From assembly GCA_050011315.1 (NCBI GenBank), contig JBEKJI010000023.1, positions 1 to 34,741 on the forward strand: a DNA stretch of 34,741 nucleotides, in the 5' to 3' direction. The translations under genes and the position numbers were made by a program. The stretch comes from Fen-549 sp050011315 (GTDB lineage: Bacteria; Actinomycetota; Thermoleophilia; Gaiellales; Gaiellaceae). The notes beneath the pieces are model-generated. The model searched no databases and was not told where the DNA came from. It was given only the letters and a program-made list of their open reading frames with translations. This document shows positions 29,863-34,741 of the stretch, in pieces (within the stretch, counting starts at the first letter, position 1; the number at the start of each line of letters is the position of its first letter).

Positions 29863-30887
29863 CCCGCCGCCTCCTTGCGACTCCGCTGCCACTCCTCGGC
29901 CGGCACCGGATTGAAGCAGGCCACGTAGTGGCCGGGCTCGATCTCGACCAGCTCGGGAACCTCCTGCCGCGACTGCTCGACCTCGAAGCGGCAGCGCGGC
30001 TGGAACGGGCAGGCGCTGGGAAAGCTCAGCATGTCGCGCGGGGCGCCCATGATCGGGCGCAGCGCCACTCGGCGCGTGTAGTCGAGCCGCGGCACGCTCT
30101 CGAGCAGGCCGAGCGTGTACGGGTGCCGCGGCCGCCCGAACACGTGCTCGGCCGTGCCCCGCTCCATGAACATCCCGCCGTACATCACGTCGATGCCCGT
30201 GCACATCCCTGCGACCACACCCAGATCGTGCGTGATCAGGATCAGCGCCGTTCCGCGCTCGGCGACGAGCTTGCGCAGCAGGTCGAGGATCTGCGCCTGG
30301 ATCGTGACATCCAGCGCCGTCGTCGGCTCGTCCGCGATCAACAGCTTCGGCTCGCAGGCGAGCGCCATCGCGATCATCGCGCGTTGCCGCATACCGCCCG
30401 AGAACTGGTGCGGGTAGTCGTGGGCGCGCTCCTTAGCGCCGGGGATGCCGACCTGCTCGAGCAGCTCGATCGCGCGTCGCATGGCCTGCCTGCGGGCCAT
30501 CCCGAAGTGCGTCTCGAGCGGCTCGACGATCTGGCGCCCGATCGTCATGACCGGGTTCAGGCTCGTCATCGGGTCCTGAAAGATCATCGCGATCTCCTTG
30601 CCGCGGATTTTCCGCAGCTCGTGGTCGGAGAGCTTGAGGAGATCGCGCCCGCCGAACCGCGCGCTGCCGGCGACCACTCGGCCCGCGCGCGGCAGGATGC
30701 CGAGGAGCGCCAGCGCGGTCACGCTCTTACCGCAGCCGGACTCACCGACGATCCCCATCATCTCCCCCGGCGCGACCTTGAACGAGATGCCGTTGACGGC
30801 GTAGATCGTCCCGCGCGCCGTCCAGAACTCGACCCGGAGGTCGTCTACCTCGAGGATCGGGGAGTCGGCTCGCTCAGACACGGCCAC
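29859..30887 (-). CDS. dppD: Peptide ABC importer ATPase, DppD type
   Basis: The 342-residue ATPase has Walker A GESGCGKS (48-55), FQDPMTSLNP, signature SGGMRQR (163-169) and Walker B IADEPTTALD (184-193), plus a C-terminal CPFQPRCRF segment with the cysteines seen in this subfamily. It pairs with DppF as the second ATPase. GTG at 30887 overlaps the end of dppC by 14 bases, and its stop overlaps dppF, so translation is coupled along the operon. Confidence 0.93.
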   Translation of the reverse strand: MAVSERADSPILEVDDLRVEFWTARGTIYAVNGISFKVAPGEMMGIVGESGCGKSVTALALLGILPRAGRVVAGSARFGGRDLLKLSDHELRKIRGKEIAMIFQDPMTSLNPVMTIGRQIVEPLETHFGMARRQAMRRAIELLEQVGIPGAKERAHDYPHQFSGGMRQRAMIAMALACEPKLLIADEPTTALDVTIQAQILDLLRKLVAERGTALILITHDLGVVAGMCTGIDVMYGGMFMERGTAEHVFGRPRHPYTLGLLESVPRLDYTRRVALRPIMGAPRDMLSFPSACPFQPRCRFEVEQSRQEVPELVEIEPGHYVACFNPVPAEEWQRSRKEAAG

Positions 30888-31794
30888 GCAGCTTCGGGTC
30901 GAGAGCCTCGCGGAGTCCGTCTCCGATCAGGTTGAAGCCGAGCACCGAGAGCACGATCGCCACCCCCGGCGCGATCGCCAGGATCGGCGCGCTCTGCAAG
31001 TACTCGTTCACGCCCGTCAGCATCGTTCCCCACTCCGGCGTCGAGACATCCTGCGGCCCCAGCCCGAGGAAGCCGAGCCCGGCGACGTCGATGATCGCGG
31101 TCGCCATCGCCAGCGTGCCCTGCACGATCACCGGCGAGATCGCGTTCGGCAGGATGTGCGAGAAGAGAATCGCGCGCCGGCGCACTCCCACGGCCCGCGC
31201 CGCCAGCACGAAGTCCTGCTCGCGCTGCACGAGCACCGAGCCGCGCAGCAGGCGCGCGAAGATCGGCACGTTCGTGACCCCGACCGCCACCATGATCTGC
31301 CAGAGCCCCCGGCCGAGCATCGCCACAACCCCGATCGCCAGCAGCAGGCCCGGGATCGCCAGCATGATGTCCATGCAGCGCATTATGATCGTGTCGACGA
31401 TGCCACCGGCATAGCCGGCGATCGAGCCCAGCACGAGCCCAATCGAGAGCCCCGACCCCGCCGCCACAAAGCCGATCAGAAGCGAGTAGCGCGCCCCGTA
31501 GATGATGCGCGACAGCTCGTCGCGGCCGTTCAGGTCGAGCCCAAGCCAGTGCGCCGCCGAGGGGCCGGGGCAGCCGCTGGTTGTGCTGCACCGCGAGAGC
31601 TCCGTGTGGAGCGGGTTCGGACTGTAGGGCGCGATCCAGGGTGCCAGTATCGCTACCAGGGCGAAGAAGGCGACCAGGCAGAAGCCGATGATGGCGACAG
31701 GGTTGCGCCGCAACCGGCTCCAGGCCTCGCGCCAGAGCCCGCTCGGCGCTCCCTCAAGCTGGAGGTCGGCCGCTTCGATCTCGGCGACACTCAT
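30874..31794 (-). CDS. dppC: Peptide ABC importer permease, DppC type
   Basis: The 306-residue permease has the N-terminal segment WSRLRRNPVAIIGFCLVAFF with a first membrane helix. A periplasmic loop follows (HWLGLDLNGRDELSRIIYGA), then further helices and the cytoplasmic EAA loop (ARAVGVRRRAILFSHILPNA at about 207-226) that contacts the ATPases. A short CSTTSGCPGP insertion in the loop holds two cysteines. The ATG start overlaps the dppB stop by four bases. Confidence 0.93.
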   Translation of the reverse strand: MSVAEIEAADLQLEGAPSGLWREAWSRLRRNPVAIIGFCLVAFFALVAILAPWIAPYSPNPLHTELSRCSTTSGCPGPSAAHWLGLDLNGRDELSRIIYGARYSLLIGFVAAGSGLSIGLVLGSIAGYAGGIVDTIIMRCMDIMLAIPGLLLAIGVVAMLGRGLWQIMVAVGVTNVPIFARLLRGSVLVQREQDFVLAARAVGVRRRAILFSHILPNAISPVIVQGTLAMATAIIDVAGLGFLGLGPQDVSTPEWGTMLTGVNEYLQSAPILAIAPGVAIVLSVLGFNLIGDGLREALDPKLRGRV

Positions 31795-32795
31795 GAGAGC
31801 CTGATGCGCGGGTTGATGATCGCGTAGGAGATGTCCACGACCAGGTTGACGAGGACGAAGACGATCGCGACGAAGAGAATCCCGCCCTGCAGCACCGGGT
31901 AGTCGCGGTTGGGGATCGCCGCCGTGAGCCAGCTACCGATGCCCGGCCACGCGAAGACCGTCTCAGTCAGCACGGCGCCCGAAAGCAGTAGCCCTGTCTG
32001 CAGCCCGATGATCGTCGAGATCGGAAGCAGCGCGTTTCTGAGCACGTGGCGCCGGTCGACCTCGTTCGGCGGCAGGCCCTTCGCGCGCGCCGTGCGCACG
32101 TAGTCCTCGTGCTGGACGTCGAGCACCGAGGCACGGGTGATGCGCGTGACGATCGCAAGCGGAATCGAGCCCAGCGCGATCGAGGGCAGGATCAGGTGCT
32201 TGATCGTGTCCCAGAGCGCGCCCGGGTCGCCCGCGATGATGGCGTCGAGGACGAAGAAGTTGGTCGGGTGCGCTCGCGTCGCCAGGATGTCCTCGCGGCC
32301 GATCGATGGCAGCCAGTGCAGGCGCACGGCGAAGATGTACTTCAGGATCAGGCCGAGGAAGAAGATCGGGATCGAGATCCCGATCAGCGAGCCGACCAGG
32401 CTTGCCTGGTCGAAGAGCGAGCCGTACTTCTTGGCGGCGAAGAAGCCGAGCGGAATCCCGAAGCCGATCGCAAAGATCATCGCGCCGATAGCGAGCTCGA
32501 CGGTGGCCGGGAAGCGCCGCCGGATCTCGTAGGTGACCGGCCGGTAGGTCGTGATGCTCGTGCCCAGGTTGCCGCTCCCGACCGTCTTCAGATAGTCCCA
32601 GTACTGGACCGGCAGCGGCCTGTCGAGGCCGTACTGGTGGCGAACCTGCTCGACCAGTTGCGGTGTCGCGCGCTCGCCCAGAAGCGTCTGCGCGGGCGAC
32701 CCGGGCAGCGCCCGGATCCAGCCGAAGACGAGGATCGAGAGCCCGAGCAGGATGGGAACGAGAAGCAACAGCCGGCGGACGATGAAGCGAAGCAT
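31791..32795 (-). CDS. dppB: Peptide ABC importer permease, DppB type
   Basis: The 334-residue permease starts MLRFIVRRLLLLVPILLGLS, the standard DppB N-terminus with the first helix. It then has GERATPQLVEQVRHQYGLDR and the EAA loop (TARAKGLPPNEVDRRHVLRN). It forms the channel with DppC. ATG at 32795 lies 33 bases after dppA with only a weak ribosome site. Confidence 0.93.
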   Translation of the reverse strand: MLRFIVRRLLLLVPILLGLSILVFGWIRALPGSPAQTLLGERATPQLVEQVRHQYGLDRPLPVQYWDYLKTVGSGNLGTSITTYRPVTYEIRRRFPATVELAIGAMIFAIGFGIPLGFFAAKKYGSLFDQASLVGSLIGISIPIFFLGLILKYIFAVRLHWLPSIGREDILATRAHPTNFFVLDAIIAGDPGALWDTIKHLILPSIALGSIPLAIVTRITRASVLDVQHEDYVRTARAKGLPPNEVDRRHVLRNALLPISTIIGLQTGLLLSGAVLTETVFAWPGIGSWLTAAIPNRDYPVLQGGILFVAIVFVLVNLVVDISYAIINPRIRLS

Positions 32796-32828
32796 TGTTC
32801 TCGTCCGCCGGCCTGCTGCTATTCCCTA

Positions 32829-34487
32829 CTAGTAATGCAGATCTGCCCAGGGCTCGTTTACCGGTCCGATCGGGCCGGGCACGTAGCCGTGGATGTTCTT
32901 GTCCAGTGCCAGCGCGGAGCTACCCCACGCGTACGGCACCATCGGCAGGAATTTCATCACTGCGATGCTGGCCTGCTCGTAGTCCGTGGTGCGCAGAGCC
33001 GCGTTGGGCTCGGCGTCCGCCTTGGCGAGCATCGCGAACAGCGACGGATTGTTGAAGCCAAAGAGCGGCGTCTGCGATCCGAAGTGCACGTTCAGGAAGT
33101 CCTGCGGGTCGTAGTAGTCGGCGATCCAACCGAGCATGTAGACCTGGTACTTGCCCGACTGCGTTCCACCCAGGTAGTCCGGGCGCCACGGCGCTGTGTG
33201 CGGCACCACCTTGAAGCCCGCGGCGTTCAGGTTTGCCTGGAAGGCCTGGAAGATCCGCTGCGGATCCGGCATGTACGAGCGAACGACGCCCGTCGGATAC
33301 CAGAAGTCGATCTTCACCGGCAGCGTCAGCCCGGCCTGCTTCAGCAACGCCTTCGACTGAGCGGGATCGAACGCGTAGTCCGGTACACCGCTCGTGGCGA
33401 AGCCGAATAGCGAGGGCGGCAGGAACTGGTTCGCCACCTCACCGGTCTGGCCGTAGATCGCCTTGATGACCGCCGCCTTGTCGAGCGCGTGGGCCATCGC
33501 CTGGCGAACGAGCAGATTGTTCATCGGCGGCTTTGCCTGGTTCAGGCCGATGTACCCGATCGAGGAGACCGGCCGCTTGAGCAACTGCAGCTTCGAGTCG
33601 TTCTGCACGGTCGAGTAGTCCTGCGGGGCCACATAGTCCATCCCCTGGATCTCACCGCTCTGCAGCGCCTGCAGTCGCGCGGCGTTGTCTGCGATCGAGC
33701 GGTAGATGACCTTGGAGATCGCGGGCTTCGGCCCGTTGTAGTTCGGGTTGGCGACGAGCACCAGCTTCACCGCCGGCTCCCACGACTGGAGCATGTAGGG
33801 CCCCGTGCCGACCGGGTTCTGGGTTGCGAACGTGCCGGTCGGGTGGAAGACGCCGGTCGAGTCGACCGTACCCGCGTCGGCGTGGTACTTCTTCAGCGCC
33901 GTCGGACTGGCGATGCTGAAGTTCGGCAGCCCGATCGCCGAGATGAAGGACGAGGAGCGCCGGTTCAGGTTCAGCGTGACCTCGCTGTCCCCGTTTGTCG
34001 TGCAGCTCTTGTAGAGGGCCTTGTCGGGCCCCGGGTTGCCGTTCGCCGGTTTCGCAAAGCCCCCGAACACCGTGTTCCAGTAGTAGCTGACGGCCGGGTT
34101 CTGAAGCGTCGCCGGGAAGTTGTACCAGCGGTCGTAGTTGTAACAGACCGCCGCGGCGTTGAACGGCGTGCCGTCGGAGAACTTCACCCCCGTACGCAGC
34201 TTGAACGTCCACGACAGCGCGTCGGCGCTTGGCGTCCAGCTCGTCGCGAGCTGCGGTACGACCTCCGAGCCGCCCGGCTTGAAGCCGACGAGGCTCTGGA
34301 AGATCTGGTTGGTGATCCGCAGTGACTCGCCGTCCGACACGAGCGCCGGATCGAGCAACACCGGATCGGCCGAGCTGGCGAACACGAACGTGGCTTTCGC
34401 CGTTTTCTTCTTGCTCGAGCCACAGCCCACCAGCAAAGCGGCGACCACGATCACGAGCAGAGTGAAGAACAAAACCTTCTTCCTCAC
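32829..34487 (-). CDS. dppA: Peptide-binding lipoprotein of the ABC importer, DppA type
   Basis: The 552-residue solute-binding protein has a lipoprotein signal with lipobox LVGC (lipidated C22), followed by a Ser/Lys-rich tether. The SBP family 5 fold is clear: DPALVSDGESLRITNQIFQS, LRTGVKFSDGTPFNAAAVCY, VGTGPYMLQSWEP and LNQAKPPMNNLLVRQAMAHA. GTG at 34487 has an AAAGGAGGGA ribosome site. It is first in the operon, as usual for the most abundant component. Dipeptides, oligopeptides or another peptide-like ligand are all possible; the ligand cannot be read from sequence. Confidence 0.93.
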   Translation of the reverse strand: MRKKVLFFTLLVIVVAALLVGCGSSKKKTAKATFVFASSADPVLLDPALVSDGESLRITNQIFQSLVGFKPGGSEVVPQLATSWTPSADALSWTFKLRTGVKFSDGTPFNAAAVCYNYDRWYNFPATLQNPAVSYYWNTVFGGFAKPANGNPGPDKALYKSCTTNGDSEVTLNLNRRSSSFISAIGLPNFSIASPTALKKYHADAGTVDSTGVFHPTGTFATQNPVGTGPYMLQSWEPAVKLVLVANPNYNGPKPAISKVIYRSIADNAARLQALQSGEIQGMDYVAPQDYSTVQNDSKLQLLKRPVSSIGYIGLNQAKPPMNNLLVRQAMAHALDKAAVIKAIYGQTGEVANQFLPPSLFGFATSGVPDYAFDPAQSKALLKQAGLTLPVKIDFWYPTGVVRSYMPDPQRIFQAFQANLNAAGFKVVPHTAPWRPDYLGGTQSGKYQVYMLGWIADYYDPQDFLNVHFGSQTPLFGFNNPSLFAMLAKADAEPNAALRTTDYEQASIAVMKFLPMVPYAWGSSALALDKNIHGYVPGPIGPVNEPWADLHY

Positions 34488-34741
34488 ATTCCCTCCTTTC
34501 GCTCCGTTCGAGTATTTCAGACTTCAGCCGAAAATCGTTAGCAACCAAAAAAGAACTCGCCGCCCCAATCCGCTGTGGAAAGGCCGATCCGCTTTCGGTA
34601 CGAACGCCCCTTGACACCCACCGGTGTCTGGAAGTCGCCTCAGAATGAGCAGGGACCCGCACTTTGGCGGCGAACGGTTCCCGCATGAGCGAAAAACAGA
34701 AGTCTCAAGCGACGTGCAAGCCACAAAGGGCCAAGCTCCAC
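34488..34741 (-). promoter_or_regulatory. Leader and likely promoter region of the dpp operon
   Basis: No gene is seen. GACACC (34613-34618) and GGTGTC (34623-34628) form a 6-bp inverted repeat about 125 bases before dppA, a possible operator. A T-rich run lies on the minus strand at about 34547-34553. I could not place a convincing -35/-10 pair. Confidence 0.35.

Overview
The window is GC-rich, gene-dense bacterial DNA. Frequent GTG/TTG starts, many 4-base start/stop overlaps and several starts with a -10 box only 6-7 bases upstream point to a high-GC actinobacterium. Thermoleophilia is my best guess, but this is inference; no rRNA or other marker is present to settle it.

Layout. (1) 1-3973: a stretch of tandem hairpins, the recombination ATPase rarA, a VapBC-type toxin-antitoxin pair, an orphan Phd antitoxin placed just before an arginase gene, and tRNA-Phe(GAA) with a strong terminator. 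(2) 3974-18350: an accessory/defence island starting just after the tRNA. It holds a Fic gene with an in-frame stop, a secreted protein, two PD-(D/E)XK-type nuclease-like proteins, a Type I restriction-modification locus (hsdR, hsdS, hsdM), a second Fic gene, a DUF433/DUF5615 toxin-antitoxin-like pair, a leftover hsdS tail, and a NERD-domain protein. (3) 18443-22600: a radical-SAM activase-like gene, a complete MntA/HepT pair, a broken XRE antitoxin, a 47-residue gene with a perfect Shine-Dalgarno, a GYD-domain gene, a scar joining the tail of a dppF copy to the head of an aquaporin copy, and a DUF4258/DUF2283 pair. (4) 22700-28521: aquaporin, a secreted GH16-like protein, an ORF6N protein, a zinc-ribbon nuclease-like protein, and a secreted two-propeller protein (TolB-like plus seven RCC1 repeats). 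(5) 28783-34487: a complete peptide ABC importer operon read leftwards (dppA-B-C-D-F).

How the genes fit together. hsdR and hsdS form one overlapping unit that ends in a hairpin terminator covering the hsdS stop codon. hsdM lies 2.6 kb further on in its own unit, overlapping a DUF5655 nuclease-like gene and diverging from a Fic gene. Between them sit the toxin-antitoxin-like cassette and a second hsdS tail that shares 46 identical bases with the intact gene. The locus therefore looks remodelled by recombination, probably from an ancestor with two specificity genes. Toxin-antitoxin material is unusually dense: four complete or plausible pairs, one orphan antitoxin, one broken antitoxin and two Fic genes.

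The most notable observations are the split Type I locus with its duplicated hsdS tail, the two genes broken by a stop where glutamine would fit, the dppF/aquaporin scar, the recurring leaderless-type promoters, and the hairpin array before rarA. No CRISPR array, transposase, integrase or rRNA was seen.
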